A stretch of 64,000 nt of DNA, taken from Phytomonas francai. Lineage: Eukaryota > Euglenozoa > Kinetoplastea > Trypanosomatida > Trypanosomatidae. Positions 35,044-45,650 of this stretch are shown here, one piece after another. How positions within the stretch are numbered: position 1 is the first letter of the stretch; the number at the start of each line of letters is the position of its first letter. The stretch spans positions 6,533 through 70,532 of the forward strand of contig MJCC01000010.1 in assembly GCA_001766655.1 (NCBI GenBank). Direction: 5' to 3'. A program made the translations under genes and the position numbers. Under the pieces are notes generated by a model. It had not been told where the DNA came from. It did not search any database and was given only the letters and a program-made list of their open reading frames with translations.

Positions 35044-35718
35044 TCAATGAAACACAAACGGTTGATCATGGGACTCCCGCTCTTGACGGAGTATTTCGTC
35101 TTCTTCAGCCCCCATTCGGGCTACCACAATGCTTTCAAGAAGTTTGTCAAAGGCATGCTTGAAGTTCTCACTGTGGTAGTCCAGTGACGTCTCCAAGACC
35201 CGGATCCCCTGCATTTCCTGCGGCATGGGGGGAATCCCAGCCTCCCCCACGTTCTGCTGAGGATCAGTGGAGTGGTGAGCAAAAATAAGGCAGTGCTCAT
35301 TCGGCACGCGGTGTACACTCTTTCCAACTTCATCGATCTCGTTCTGGTTAATCGCAAAATTCTTGTACCACAGAGACAGCTCCTTTGAACTATTTTTTAC
35401 TTCAGGACTGAATACAAAAATAATGCCATCAGCCTTATTCGCGACAGCAGGCCAGCAGGCCTGGTTCTTAGGGCTCCCCCCAAGGTCCCACAGCTGCACG
35501 CGCACTCGCTTCGTTTTGGCATCGCTCCCGGCAAACACCACACGGCGGTTGTCTAGCTTGGTCGACTCGAGGTCAAGATCTGTCTCGATAATACGCAATG
35601 GTTTCGTTTCGTAGTACCGGTTGCTCGGAATATCGCGCTCGGCGCCAAGAAAGTTCGCTATCGTACTCTTGCCACTCTTGGAGGGACCCAATAAGAGAAT
35701 TTTTACACCATTCGACAT
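35044..35718 (-). CDS. IFT22: Intraflagellar transport protein 22 (RABL5-like small GTPase)
   Basis: IFT22 is an atypical Rab-like GTPase that belongs to the IFT-B complex and works in flagellum assembly. The ATG at 35718 gives 224 residues; an in-frame TTG at 35730 is not needed. Signatures are the P-loop GPSKSGKS (11-18) followed by IANFLGAE, RIIETDLD, the switch-II-like QLWDLGG, CWPAV, IIFVFSPE and LWYKNF. The usual NKxD guanine motif is replaced by IFAHH, as in RABL5 of animals, and there is no C-terminal prenylation Cys (ends in FVFH), which fits an IFT particle subunit rather than a membrane Rab. The neighbour on the far side of one unknown gene is the dynein-2 light intermediate chain. 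Confidence 0.92.
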   Translation of the reverse strand: MSNGVKILLLGPSKSGKSTIANFLGAERDIPSNRYYETKPLRIIETDLDLESTKLDNRRVVFAGSDAKTKRVRVQLWDLGGSPKNQACWPAVANKADGIIFVFSPEVKNSSKELSLWYKNFAINQNEIDEVGKSVHRVPNEHCLIFAHHSTDPQQNVGEAGIPPMPQEMQGIRVLETSLDYHSENFKHAFDKLLESIVVARMGAEEDEILRQERESHDQPFVFH

Positions 35719-36446
35719 CCTTCCCTTCAAATGATCTTGACAGTTTTGTTATAACTCTAAATGGTCAACGACTTAACCTGGCTACAATACTCTTGATTAA
35801 AGCGTGATTTTGTTTTATTTTTCAAGTTGCCTTCGATCTGCTATGAAAACTAGGAGGGGAAAAAAGTCCCATAGTTACTCCATAATTATACCATTTTTCA
35901 ATCTTTTGACATGTCATCAGAAACGAAACGTGAAATTTGCGGTTTTGGACAAGGAATATCGTGCTTTTTCCCAAGCAATTGGTGCGGATTGTCGCCATTA
36001 AAATAAGGATGCATGTTAGAAATACATTTAAAAAATGATAAATTCCAGTGTTTGGGAAGTGTTGTGCTTTACATTGAGAAATCAAACCCTCGTATTACAT
36101 CCTTATTCCTGTAATTCACGAATAACTCGATATCCTCTGCAATTAAATATTCGAACGCAAGCCCTTGCACAGAAAGGTTTGAAAACTGCACTGTTCGTGA
36201 AAAATAAAGCTCGCCAAACATAGTATGCATATATTCATCTATTAGGAGACCATAGGGTGAATATATCCCTTGCAGCTCACCAAGCAAACTCGAAACCTAA
36301 ACCGTTTAGGTATAGTCACTTTTGAAAAGGCAAAGTTGGTGAGACACCGTGCTCTTGAAAAATGAGTTGCGCTTTTCTTTCTTGCAGTACTCATTTGGAT
36401 AGAGAACAGTACCTATTGCTTAAATCGCTAGCCCCACAATAACACC
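35719..36446. other. Intergenic region with a short coding-like minus fragment
   Basis: Positions 36296-36069 read open on the minus strand for 75 codons with a natural-looking composition (for example LIAEDIELFVNYRNK) but have no ATG near the front and a TAG just upstream. A pyrimidine run on the minus strand near 35847-35866 could be the acceptor for IFT22. No complete gene supported. Confidence 0.4.
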
Positions 36447-39400
36447 TCAATCATCGCCGTTCCCGTGGCAACGAAGCACCGCCTCGTGGCGCAGAAACGA
36501 ACTCCCATGAGCGATATCCGCTGTGGTCCAGACTCGATCTCGATAGGGATCCGCTTCCAAAAGCAGCTTCCGAAAGAACTCCGCATCCGCCTCCAAGACG
36601 GGCTCACCTTGAAGGGCATAATGCTCCCATGTGTCTTGCAGAGTTTTAATGTACTCCAGGTGAGCCTCCGTCCAGGCAAGCTGGAAGGTCTCATCCTGGA
36701 TCAAGGCTCCCTGCGCACCTTGAGCCGGTTGGGTGGCCTCCACGTCATTTGAATACACACCGCGGCGTAAAACGATGTGGCTCCTTAGATAACACATCAC
36801 CTCAGCCAACTTTACACAACCCGTCTCACTTGTGAAAGCGGCAACGTCTACGATAGACGTCCTGTTTGGTGAAGCAGATGACCCCCGGGCTCCTTCATGC
36901 CCCGAATTTGTTCCTTGTGTTGGGGTAAATGGGGTCGCCTCACATTCACTTTTCCGTGTCCCATTCTGGGGGTCTGGATCCGTTCCCGAAGCGAACAACG
37001 TGGGCTGCAAAAGCGGGCACCGCGTGAGCACGCGGGTAAGCGCTCGACCCCATCGCCGTCCCTCTGCCGCAGGGAGCATTTTCAGCCCATATGTTGTTAA
37101 TTGCTCAGCAGATACGAGGAGATCGGTGTTGTACAAACTCGTGGAATTTCTCAGGGCCTCCATCAACCCCACCCGCCGTTTCTGCATCGCTAAACTATCC
37201 CCAAAGCTCTGCAAGGCGTCGTCCAGGAGCTGCATCGACTCCAATGCGTCATCGCAGATCGACTTATAAAACAAATTCGCAAAGCGGCCCTCGCTCCAGA
37301 AGACAGACAACTCCACGGCAGTCCCGCTCGCCAACGATCCAGGTAAGAGCCGTTCGGGAAGAAGCACGGTGTAATACAGCATGTGGGGAACCTGGATGGC
37401 ATCGGCGCCATCCTCAACTGCCGCCATGACCATTTCCTCAATTCGAGAAATGGGGTAGGAGGGGAACATGGAGATTAAAATTCGCGCCAGCTGGGGAGTA
37501 GGGATACAGCCAAGGAGTTGATATGCAGTCTTGGTTGTAGATTCGGTATCTGGTGATCCTGTGCCTTTGAAAGACGTCATGCTGGAATCTATCGTAGGAT
37601 GATCCCCGGACCTAGGATTGTGGTGTCGTTCCTCGGGAGAACGCGGTTTGGGCGGATATCTGGTACCTCTTCTTAATAGGCGCTTCCTCTCAATGGTTTC
37701 GCATAATATCAAGAAAACATCACGCTCCTGGCGCATTATGGTAAAGATAATTTCTGAAATTTCTCGACGAGACGCGAGGCCGTAGGCGTAGGTTAAAAAG
37801 CTACAGTCCTGCCGCCGCGAGGCCACATCTAGTCCATATGCCAGCTTGAGTCCCTCAACCGTCAGCTGCGATTGTTGCTCAGGTGTTGTTTGCTCGGATT
37901 CAACCTGGTGTCCTTGGAAAAGGCTGTACTGGTTGAAAAACTTAAGCGCATTTTCAGAAGCATCGGTGGTCATGGATTTTATCGTTCTTTGATCGTTAAT
38001 AGGTGAGGCTCTACTATCTTTCACAGTGCTATCCTGAGGTGGTGGTGCTTCTGGTACAACTACAGCGTTTTTATTTAGCCACACCATGTTAATAAACAGC
38101 ACAATGAACTCATCAAGTGGGACTCGAATGCCGTTCGTAGTAGAAAAACAGAAATTGTGTTTCTTTGACATCTTGACAGATGAGGAAAACTTTCCAAGGT
38201 CTCGATCCCCTGCCACCATATCAATCGCAGTTAAACAGCTCCCCTTTGAAACAGAATCTTGAGCCCATGTATTTCGTCCATAAAACTCAAAAAAATCAAG
38301 CCGCTGTGAAAGTAACTCGTGAACAAAGCACTCGGCAACGAGTGGGTGAAAAGGTATCAGCATCACACAATCACGACTGCAGAGGTGGAGCGGCACATTA
38401 CTGTTTCTCCCATATGGTGGGACCCAAAGATGCGATCGGACTTCCTTGAGCGTAGGGACCTGCCTGTCTGTTTGTGATTTATCGCTGGCAGTGAGACCGC
38501 TACACTGTAGATTGAGCAACTTGAGGAGAGCAGTTTTGGAAGCCCCGCCGTTAGAAGCATCGTTGATGAGTAGGATGTCCTGCAACTGCCGACGAAGCAT
38601 GTTGTCCTGAACAGAGGCGATAAAATCCTCGGTGGTGCACACTGGAACATCAGGATTAATGGGAAGCGCACTGTTCGAAAAAAGGGAATCTGAAACTAAA
38701 CTCACATCGTCCTTCCGACGACAGCTTTCATTCACAGGGCGTTCTGAGGGGGTAAATAAATGTGCGCATGCAACAAGTATATCATTTTTGTTAGATTGAA
38801 GGGCACTCTCCACGCTACCCTTATGGCCCGTGGTCCCGATATTTTTCTCTGTCCTTGCTACATTGGTGCTAGCAACAGGATTGGCGAACTTGAAAAACAT
38901 TTCATGTCGCCTAACCTCGAGCAGAACCAGGATCATATTACGTGCAACCATTAAGTCTCTCAGTATTTTCTGAGACTTTTGTTTCTCCCGTGTGACGTCG
39001 CGCTGATACAGCACGGCATCTGAAGCCAATGCTATGTTATGATTCCTCAAAATGTTAAGACGCGCGGACAACTCTATTGCCTGACGGGCATATTTAGTGT
39101 TCAGCTTCTTGAGTCTCACCAACTTTTCCTGTAAGTTGTCACGCTCAAGGGTTAGCTGCTCCACGCGCGCGTCGAGCTCCATGATGTTGGATTCCTTTTC
39201 TGCTCGCGCAATAAGCTGCTGAGCATACGTTGCCCGACGACGGCTAGCTACGCTCGTGGCCCCGGCATGATCTGGCATGGGTTCCTCCCCATCATGCTGG
39301 CTCAGTGGATAGCTGGTAAGCATGTGATTCAACTCAACCTGCTTTTGGAGTAAGTGCTCGAGCCTGTCCTGTGCCTGCTGCTGGACCATCAGTTGAGCCT

Positions 39401-40022
39401 TAAACCGATCCCGTTGAGCAGCGGACTCCTCGACTAAAGCGGACATACGAGATTCCACAACCTGTACCTTCTGATGGGCGCTCGCCATTACATCTTCAAC
39501 CTTGCTAATCCCAAGTCCAAGACCACACCCACTGGAAACGGCACCTGTTTCAGCAGCACTAGCATCATTACCGAGGTTTGTCTCTGTATGTGGTGCCTGG
39601 TTATCAATAAGAAAGTCAATACATTCGAAAACATACCTTAAAAGATTTGTGAGAATGGGGCGATACGCACCAGCATTAGAGGCAAAAAGAGCCAGCGCCG
39701 CACGAGCCAGCTCTAGTCTACTCAGTACTTGGCGCCTATTATGACACAACGAAAAGGAAGTACTACCTTTTTCAACTAATTCTGTAACTTTGGTTATTAT
39801 TGGCAGGGATACAGCTGGTGGATGAAGATGTCTTTCGTCTATTATACTATCACAGGTGCGTGCTCCGTTGTGTAGGAGATCTTCTTCCGAAGATATAGAG
39901 TTAGAAATGGCGGCAGAAGCTTCGGACAAGGGGCTTTCAGTTTTGGAGTGTTCATTTGGCAGCGACTGAATATCGTCCCACGATTTTAGAATGGCTTCAA
40001 GCTGTACAAGCAGTGCAGACAT
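36447..40022 (-). CDS. Large coiled-coil hypothetical protein
   Basis: This is a 1191-residue frame from ATG 40022. The N-terminal about 170 residues are mixed helices. Residues about 190-365 form an extended coiled coil (for example VEQLTLERDNLQEKLVRLKK and RDLMVARNMILVLLEVRR). The centre has a polar, Ser/Thr-rich part. The C-terminal half is a folded, Leu-rich region (RILISMFPSYPISRIEEMV, MVAAVEDGADAI-like AAVEDGADAIQVPHML). No catalytic motif was found. Such architecture is common in kinetoplastid flagellar and basal-body proteins, but I do not recognise this one. The gene stops at 36447 and lies 300 bases downstream of COG5 in the same direction. Confidence 0.7.
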   Translation of the reverse strand: MSALLVQLEAILKSWDDIQSLPNEHSKTESPLSEASAAISNSISSEEDLLHNGARTCDSIIDERHLHPPAVSLPIITKVTELVEKGSTSFSLCHNRRQVLSRLELARAALALFASNAGAYRPILTNLLRYVFECIDFLIDNQAPHTETNLGNDASAAETGAVSSGCGLGLGISKVEDVMASAHQKVQVVESRMSALVEESAAQRDRFKAQLMVQQQAQDRLEHLLQKQVELNHMLTSYPLSQHDGEEPMPDHAGATSVASRRRATYAQQLIARAEKESNIMELDARVEQLTLERDNLQEKLVRLKKLNTKYARQAIELSARLNILRNHNIALASDAVLYQRDVTREKQKSQKILRDLMVARNMILVLLEVRRHEMFFKFANPVASTNVARTEKNIGTTGHKGSVESALQSNKNDILVACAHLFTPSERPVNESCRRKDDVSLVSDSLFSNSALPINPDVPVCTTEDFIASVQDNMLRRQLQDILLINDASNGGASKTALLKLLNLQCSGLTASDKSQTDRQVPTLKEVRSHLWVPPYGRNSNVPLHLCSRDCVMLIPFHPLVAECFVHELLSQRLDFFEFYGRNTWAQDSVSKGSCLTAIDMVAGDRDLGKFSSSVKMSKKHNFCFSTTNGIRVPLDEFIVLFINMVWLNKNAVVVPEAPPPQDSTVKDSRASPINDQRTIKSMTTDASENALKFFNQYSLFQGHQVESEQTTPEQQSQLTVEGLKLAYGLDVASRRQDCSFLTYAYGLASRREISEIIFTIMRQERDVFLILCETIERKRLLRRGTRYPPKPRSPEERHHNPRSGDHPTIDSSMTSFKGTGSPDTESTTKTAYQLLGCIPTPQLARILISMFPSYPISRIEEMVMAAVEDGADAIQVPHMLYYTVLLPERLLPGSLASGTAVELSVFWSEGRFANLFYKSICDDALESMQLLDDALQSFGDSLAMQKRRVGLMEALRNSTSLYNTDLLVSAEQLTTYGLKMLPAAEGRRWGRALTRVLTRCPLLQPTLFASGTDPDPQNGTRKSECEATPFTPTQGTNSGHEGARGSSASPNRTSIVDVAAFTSETGCVKLAEVMCYLRSHIVLRRGVYSNDVEATQPAQGAQGALIQDETFQLAWTEAHLEYIKTLQDTWEHYALQGEPVLEADAEFFRKLLLEADPYRDRVWTTADIAHGSSFLRHEAVLRCHGNGDD

Positions 40023-40322
40023 GAGAACTTTGAGGGAAAATTAACTATAATTGTGAGTTCCATCCACTGCGAGGGAAATATACAGAAAGAGTAAAGAAAT
40101 ATATGCATATATATATATATAATCTGATCAAACTAAATACCTTATAGAGTTACCTACTCTGCTTTCAAGGGTACGTTCACAATTCAATAAACGCATATTA
40201 TACGCGTAAGGAGGTGAAGGATTCCTTGAGATATGTATATATATAAGTATCTTTTTCTTTTAATCTATCCATGTAAGATGCCATAGATCGTTACCGGGAA
40301 TTTTGCCTGAAATCGTACAAAA
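40023..40322. other. Short spacer downstream of COG5
   Basis: TA-rich microsatellites at about 40104-40122 and 40232-40246. It should carry the COG5 3' UTR and the acceptor of the coiled-coil gene. No gene. Confidence 0.5.
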
Positions 40323-43208
40323 TCACAGCTCACGCCAAACTTGAGCCAGAACATCGGCCTCAACTTGATCCTGGGTGCTATTCACTAACGCCTTGAAACA
40401 AGTCTGCATCACCTCTTCAATCTTCGCCAACTGCGCGACTTCGTGTTCTATAAGCGCACCCAAAGATACATCACAGTAGTACCGCAAACCTGATTCCACA
40501 CACACAGCTAACTGATCAAAGTTCTGCCCTGGGATAGCCACAACGTTTAGGGCGCGCTCTTGTTGCTCCTTGTGCATCAGTGTGGTGACTGTAAAAGTCA
40601 AACGCTGGAGCAAAAGTAAGCGGGAAAGGATAGGATACAGAGGCTTCAAGATAGTCTGTATCTCCTCCGCAGCCTGTTTTGGCTCCTGCACCGACTGCAG
40701 CGAGGTGGACCATCCATTGTAAAACTGGACTAGTCGATGCACAGTACCTCTAAGAAGTAATGTACTACGGTATTGTCGATTTTGTTGGTTTGCTGAAATA
40801 GATAGTAAGATAGGCTCAACTTGTGAAACGCACCGAAGCATGCAACGACACCAATCCTTAGCATTTTGCGCATCGCTCCGCCTACTCATAATAGCCACAC
40901 GAACCACGAGATGAGACAATTGCGAGTCGACAAGCTGTCGAGTCATGTTTCCCAAATTCGACGTACGTGGATCGAAACGATGATAAAAATGAACCATAAA
41001 TTCATCCACTAGTTTTTGTAGCTGAAGGATTGCTGAGTTTTTCCGATCAACCTGTAATACATTATCGTTACTGTTGCTGATATGAGAATGTAGATCGGAG
41101 AAACAGCCTTCAGTGCATTGTGATACAGACGAAAGAAGGACAACGCTTACGGAGTCCATAAAAGGCCGCAAGCTTTCCTCACTTAGAACTCGGAAGGCCT
41201 GAATTTGCCCGTGAAGCTCCCGACGCTTGAGGCTCAACATCCTCAAGGTCTGCGCCCAGTCGCCCACTATCAGCACAAAATCGCCGCTATTATTTTCTTG
41301 ACTTGGGCTGCTAGCACTCTCAGACCCTAGTGTCTCAACGCCATCAGGAAGCAAAGACAGTAAATTTGTAAAGTCATTCACAAGCGTTGTGCAGGCATTT
41401 GCAATAGATATGTGCATCAGCTGCGTCCGTGTGACAGCGGATGTTACGACAGGAAGGGGAGGCAACGGAAACTGCATCGCGCTCGCCTTCAACTTTTCAT
41501 GAAGCTGAGACAGACACTTAAGGACGCACTCCACGAAGAGAAGCAGGGTATGTGGGTCCTGTCGATAGGTGTAACTTTCCTCAACGATGTTATGTGTGTA
41601 GGTATTAAGCTCTATTGTATTGGTCTGCGGCAGCGGCGTGGTCGAACCATGTTGCCTGTTCAAAGCGCCAGTAGTACTAGCAGTCACCGATATGGGCTGA
41701 TTACCTGTGGCCGCCGACGATGGGGTAATGGTTGACAAAACAGCAAGAGAGGGTAAGAGTTGGCTGCGGTGCCGATTCATCATCTGTGCTTTGAATCGCG
41801 GGTGCAACCCTTTGGTGATCTCAAAAAGCCACATCTGTCTTATTCTCTTGATATTCATGCTGCTATTATTACTCTTACCATTGGTGTCAGATGTAATATT
41901 TCCCGTCAATTTATTTACCTCCAACTCAACATGCTGAACTAAATCAAGATAGTCTCCCATGCCCCATTGTCGGACGTGGTGCAAAGGGAAAGATAAAGTA
42001 TCAGGCTGCTGCACACCGTGGCCGACAAAACTCTCGCTACAACATATAAAACTTTCCAGAAGGATGTGAAAACGTGGATAATAGGTGACCAGGTAAGCTT
42101 GCAAGTCTTTTTGCTTTTGCAGTGCAACAAACCGCTCACGCAGTTTGTCCATAACTGCATTCCAGTAATCCATTAAAAGCTGTACAGGAGTGTCTAGTAT
42201 TGCTATAAAGCTAGTATGCGTCGCCCAGTCCTGTTTGCAGAGCAACACCTGCCACAATACTAAAATGCACTGCGTGTGTTGCACCACCACATAGAGTATT
42301 GATTGGATGTGGTCCATAAGAGCCCCATCTTGTGCAGCAGAAACCTCCTTCGTAGTATCCCTGTGGACAACAGCTGTCGTATTAGTCTTGGAATTCGTTG
42401 AACTACCAAGGATACCGGTGATAGACTGATGATCCATCTCCCGAACAATAGTTTTGATGACCTCCCGCTTGTGCTCAAGCATAAAGTTGTTCACAACACG
42501 CGAAAGCGTGCCCAGGGTAAAACTGCACTGAAGCGCTGTACCGACATCCACCATCATTTTGTTGAGGCTGAAAAGCGCTACTTCGCCATCCCTTCCGGAT
42601 ACCTTCGAGTAACCCTTCTCCATTGTGGGAAAAAATATATAATGCATCGACAGCAACTCATGAATTTTGCTCGAAAGTTCTGTCGTAGTGCGCTCCATCA
42701 AACCTAAACACGGCTCCACTATGTCGATACCCCTTACACCAGAATGCATAGAAAGGCTCTCCATCTCGGAAAGGATTCGTGCAGTACGGGTGAGGTCTGC
42801 ATCGGTTACAGATTGGTGTTCCTGAAGCCTGATGGACAAAAATAAAAAGCGTTGCACCTGTCGGAGTACGTCAAGAACATTTTTGGTAGTGTCCAACTCC
42901 TGGATTTTGTCTCGTATAACCAAATATGGTTCCTCTATCATTAGTCTTAGACGATTTGTGGCTTTAATGATAGAATCAGAAGATTGACGTGCAATTGCAA
43001 CATCACGCCGAGCCCTGTGAGTGGCCTTTAGCTGATTAATCAGGTCATCTGAGTGCTCAGATAGAATCTTCTGAATGTTCTCCTTAACCGTATCAATGCA
43101 AAGAGATAGACGCGCCTGTTCAGCTGAAGTGTTAGTCACATGCAACGTGTGTTTACAATAGGCATCGGGGTCAAAATCAGGACTCAGAAGCTGTTCGTTT
43201 GTATACAT
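40323..43208 (-). CDS. COG5: Conserved oligomeric Golgi complex subunit 5
   Basis: COG5 is part of lobe B of the COG tether that directs retrograde vesicles within the Golgi. The 961-residue protein begins with SPDFDPDAYCKHTLH, equivalent to the FDVKTYTSQ-like start of COG5, followed by the helical region DLINQLKATHRARRDV, the conserved EEPYLVIRDKI, RQVQRFLFLSIRLQEH and SEMESLSMHSGVRGIDIVEPCL. These correspond one after another to the N-terminal COG5 signature of animals and fungi. The rest is helical with Ser/Thr-rich loops near 480-540 that lengthen the protein relative to human COG5. No other domain. The match rests on the N-terminal 200 residues, which is where the family is best conserved. 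Confidence 0.85.
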   Translation of the reverse strand: MYTNEQLLSPDFDPDAYCKHTLHVTNTSAEQARLSLCIDTVKENIQKILSEHSDDLINQLKATHRARRDVAIARQSSDSIIKATNRLRLMIEEPYLVIRDKIQELDTTKNVLDVLRQVQRFLFLSIRLQEHQSVTDADLTRTARILSEMESLSMHSGVRGIDIVEPCLGLMERTTTELSSKIHELLSMHYIFFPTMEKGYSKVSGRDGEVALFSLNKMMVDVGTALQCSFTLGTLSRVVNNFMLEHKREVIKTIVREMDHQSITGILGSSTNSKTNTTAVVHRDTTKEVSAAQDGALMDHIQSILYVVVQHTQCILVLWQVLLCKQDWATHTSFIAILDTPVQLLMDYWNAVMDKLRERFVALQKQKDLQAYLVTYYPRFHILLESFICCSESFVGHGVQQPDTLSFPLHHVRQWGMGDYLDLVQHVELEVNKLTGNITSDTNGKSNNSSMNIKRIRQMWLFEITKGLHPRFKAQMMNRHRSQLLPSLAVLSTITPSSAATGNQPISVTASTTGALNRQHGSTTPLPQTNTIELNTYTHNIVEESYTYRQDPHTLLLFVECVLKCLSQLHEKLKASAMQFPLPPLPVVTSAVTRTQLMHISIANACTTLVNDFTNLLSLLPDGVETLGSESASSPSQENNSGDFVLIVGDWAQTLRMLSLKRRELHGQIQAFRVLSEESLRPFMDSVSVVLLSSVSQCTEGCFSDLHSHISNSNDNVLQVDRKNSAILQLQKLVDEFMVHFYHRFDPRTSNLGNMTRQLVDSQLSHLVVRVAIMSRRSDAQNAKDWCRCMLRCVSQVEPILLSISANQQNRQYRSTLLLRGTVHRLVQFYNGWSTSLQSVQEPKQAAEEIQTILKPLYPILSRLLLLQRLTFTVTTLMHKEQQERALNVVAIPGQNFDQLAVCVESGLRYYCDVSLGALIEHEVAQLAKIEEVMQTCFKALVNSTQDQVEADVLAQVWREL

Positions 43209-43700
43209 AGACCTTCCAGACTAAACTGGCAAAGTTAAAACAACGAGGGTTAAAGATATGAAGAGAATTAGAGAGACTGAAAAGCTCGATGTGTTATGAT
43301 GTCGTATCTTTTCGAAAGATATCAAGTAAAAAAACTAGACTGGCACCGTAGGAATAAAATGGAAAAAGCATAAAAAACGAAAATCGAAAGAAAGACAAGA
43401 ATAATATAATAAAATAATAGCGAAAATGAGAAAACAAAAGGACACAATGGGTGGTGCGCATCTGTACTTTCGTTTAGATCTGACTTCTCGAATGAATCAA
43501 CCAACTGAATATGAACCCCCAAACATTCTTTTCGTTAGTATTATTTTGCTTACACCGGATTCACCCTCGCATGAAACCGTCACTTCAACATGTACTCGAA
43601 AAAAAAAATAGCTGTAATGCTCATCAAAGGGAAAAGGGGAGAGTTGATGTAGAGATAAAAACGATTCAAGTTTGGTTGCCTCCTCCTAAATATAAGCCTG
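43209..43700. other. Intergenic region upstream of COG5
   Basis: Purine-rich on the plus strand (43260-43290, 43360-43440), hence pyrimidine-rich for minus-strand transcripts, consistent with trans-splicing signals for COG5. Two short plus-strand frames lack support. Confidence 0.45.
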
Positions 43701-45650
43701 TTATCGTTCTTTTAATCCTTTTAGTACAGGATCTATGATAGATAGGTCAAACGCAGATAGATTGGTTTGTATCAGTTCTATGGATGCGGCAATTTCATTG
43801 GCTACGTCGTTCAAGGGCACTCGCTCGGACATTGGCGGCACTGTCCGACTAGCAGAAGTTCCAAGAATGGAAGGCGACAATGCCTTCAATAAATATGACA
43901 CGAGCATACTCCGCTTGTGAACAAGGGTGGGAAAAACAGCGGTCGTATCCTGGAGTTGCTGTAGCTGAACGCAGACTTGCACCAGACCACTGAGAAGGTG
44001 CGACGCTAAGAGAAGATCCTGCGCGCAATAGGGACTTGCACAGTAGCGTGTAATGGATTCACACGTGGATATCGCCTCTAGAATCGCTACATCGTTACTC
44101 GCCCCAGCGGCGACCGCGGCGGCTGGGTAATGCAGCCGTGCCAGACTCACCAAAAGCCGGCCCAAAGCTTCTACTGCCTGGGTCATCAGAGGTGGGTTGA
44201 TGGCGTTGCACACGACAGCATGGACCTCCTGCAGAAGTGCGGCAACCGTACATCTCGCATGGGCTAAGTAAAAGTATGCCAAACACTCAACAGCCAGGCT
44301 TAAATCTTGGAGGATGATTAGGAGCCTCGCAGGCGGTGTGACATCCGGTGGTGCGGAATCACTCGAAGGCTGTTCCTTCTGGACGGTAGCATTGCCTTCC
44401 TGATAAGGGCTAGCAGTGGCAGCGCGGCTGGCTAAGATAAGAAGTGCACGCTCGTGTCGATAATGCACTTCACAGAGCGCCTTCATCAAAAGGCAGATCT
44501 CATGAAGAGAGAGGGAAGGCACAGTCTGGCATAAGGCTCGGATCCCTTCAACCTTATTTGTGAGCTGTAGAGAATTTATTACAGAAGACGTGCCACACAC
44601 CTCTGTTGCCTCAGCACACGCCACCTGAGCCTCACCATTTTCAAACACGCCTTTCAAGATCTCCTGGAAGTTTCGTCTCTCCGAATACGTAAGCCCTGCA
44701 TAAAGGAGGCCATTCATCAACCGACGTGGTGCCTCGCGTGCCCATATTACCGTGTGAGATAGCTCTCGAATAAGTGCATGGCTTCTTTTGGCGTTACTTA
44801 AAAGCATCTCCTGAACCTCGTGTCGCTTGCTTCCCCCCCCACTCGGGCCATCAGCATTAGAAAATGACGCGGATAGAGACTCAAAAGAATCATGAAGGCC
44901 ATCACAGTATACCCTGTAGTTTATCACAGCCTCCTCCAGTAGCTCGCACAGCTTTTCTTCAGACGTTATCAAAATCCTTTGGGCCAGCAGTTTGTCACGC
45001 GTAAAAGGCAGCGCAGAGATGCATCGTGTTACGTCTACGAGTGAAAGGTCTGAGATTGTATTCTGTATAATAGATGCCAACTTCTGAATCGAATCTGAGT
45101 CATCTACATGATATTTGTGAAGTACACGTAAAAGGAGCACGGCTTCCGCTGCAGTGACGTCGTAATTAATCGCTACCTGATGGATACGAGGTCGTAGAAT
45201 GCTCAATACCTCAGCAGTTTGTGGATGTTGAAGCTCCAACAAAGTAGAAGAAAGCTGATATAAATTAAATCCATCTAACATGTAAGTGTGCTTAGTGATG
45301 TGGTTAAGTAAGGCAAATGTGGAAGGAGACTGCACAGCTCCGAAGTACGCGGCGACGCGGAGCGCACGCAGGCTTTGGGCAAAGTGTGGATCTTCATCGG
45401 TAGACAAAAGTGGGAGTGTTTGCAGCGACTGCAGAGCGCGAACCCGAAGTGCGCGATCAAAGCTGGACTGGTGCTCTAGCTTGAGCTGAACAAGCTCATC
45501 GACACGTTGCCGTGCGATTCTACCGCCTGGGGTGGTGCGGGTGCGCTCTCGCTCCATTGCAGTGTTCGAGAAGGACTGGTTGTGCATCCGCGCACGTAGC
45601 TTAGTCGTGAAAAGTTTAGAATATACTTTGAAAGGTAAAGAAGATGACAT
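43701..45650 (-). CDS. Hypothetical helical-repeat protein, possibly mitochondrial
   Basis: This is a 649-residue frame from ATG 45650. The N-terminus (about 1-50) is rich in Ser, Lys, Arg and Thr with almost no acidic residues, as mitochondrial presequences are. The remainder consists of successive Leu-rich helical pairs (for example LYQLSSTLLELQHPQTAEVL, LVDVTRCISALPF, LHEICLLMKALCEVHYRHE), reminiscent of the loosely conserved heptatricopeptide or FASTK/OPR-type repeats used by kinetoplastid mitochondrial RNA-processing factors. No RAP domain was recognised at the C-terminus. The family is inferred from pattern only; gene status is certain. Confidence 0.55.
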   Translation of the reverse strand: MSSSLPFKVYSKLFTTKLRARMHNQSFSNTAMERERTRTTPGGRIARQRVDELVQLKLEHQSSFDRALRVRALQSLQTLPLLSTDEDPHFAQSLRALRVAAYFGAVQSPSTFALLNHITKHTYMLDGFNLYQLSSTLLELQHPQTAEVLSILRPRIHQVAINYDVTAAEAVLLLRVLHKYHVDDSDSIQKLASIIQNTISDLSLVDVTRCISALPFTRDKLLAQRILITSEEKLCELLEEAVINYRVYCDGLHDSFESLSASFSNADGPSGGGSKRHEVQEMLLSNAKRSHALIRELSHTVIWAREAPRRLMNGLLYAGLTYSERRNFQEILKGVFENGEAQVACAEATEVCGTSSVINSLQLTNKVEGIRALCQTVPSLSLHEICLLMKALCEVHYRHERALLILASRAATASPYQEGNATVQKEQPSSDSAPPDVTPPARLLIILQDLSLAVECLAYFYLAHARCTVAALLQEVHAVVCNAINPPLMTQAVEALGRLLVSLARLHYPAAAVAAGASNDVAILEAISTCESITRYCASPYCAQDLLLASHLLSGLVQVCVQLQQLQDTTAVFPTLVHKRSMLVSYLLKALSPSILGTSASRTVPPMSERVPLNDVANEIAASIELIQTNLSAFDLSIIDPVLKGLKER

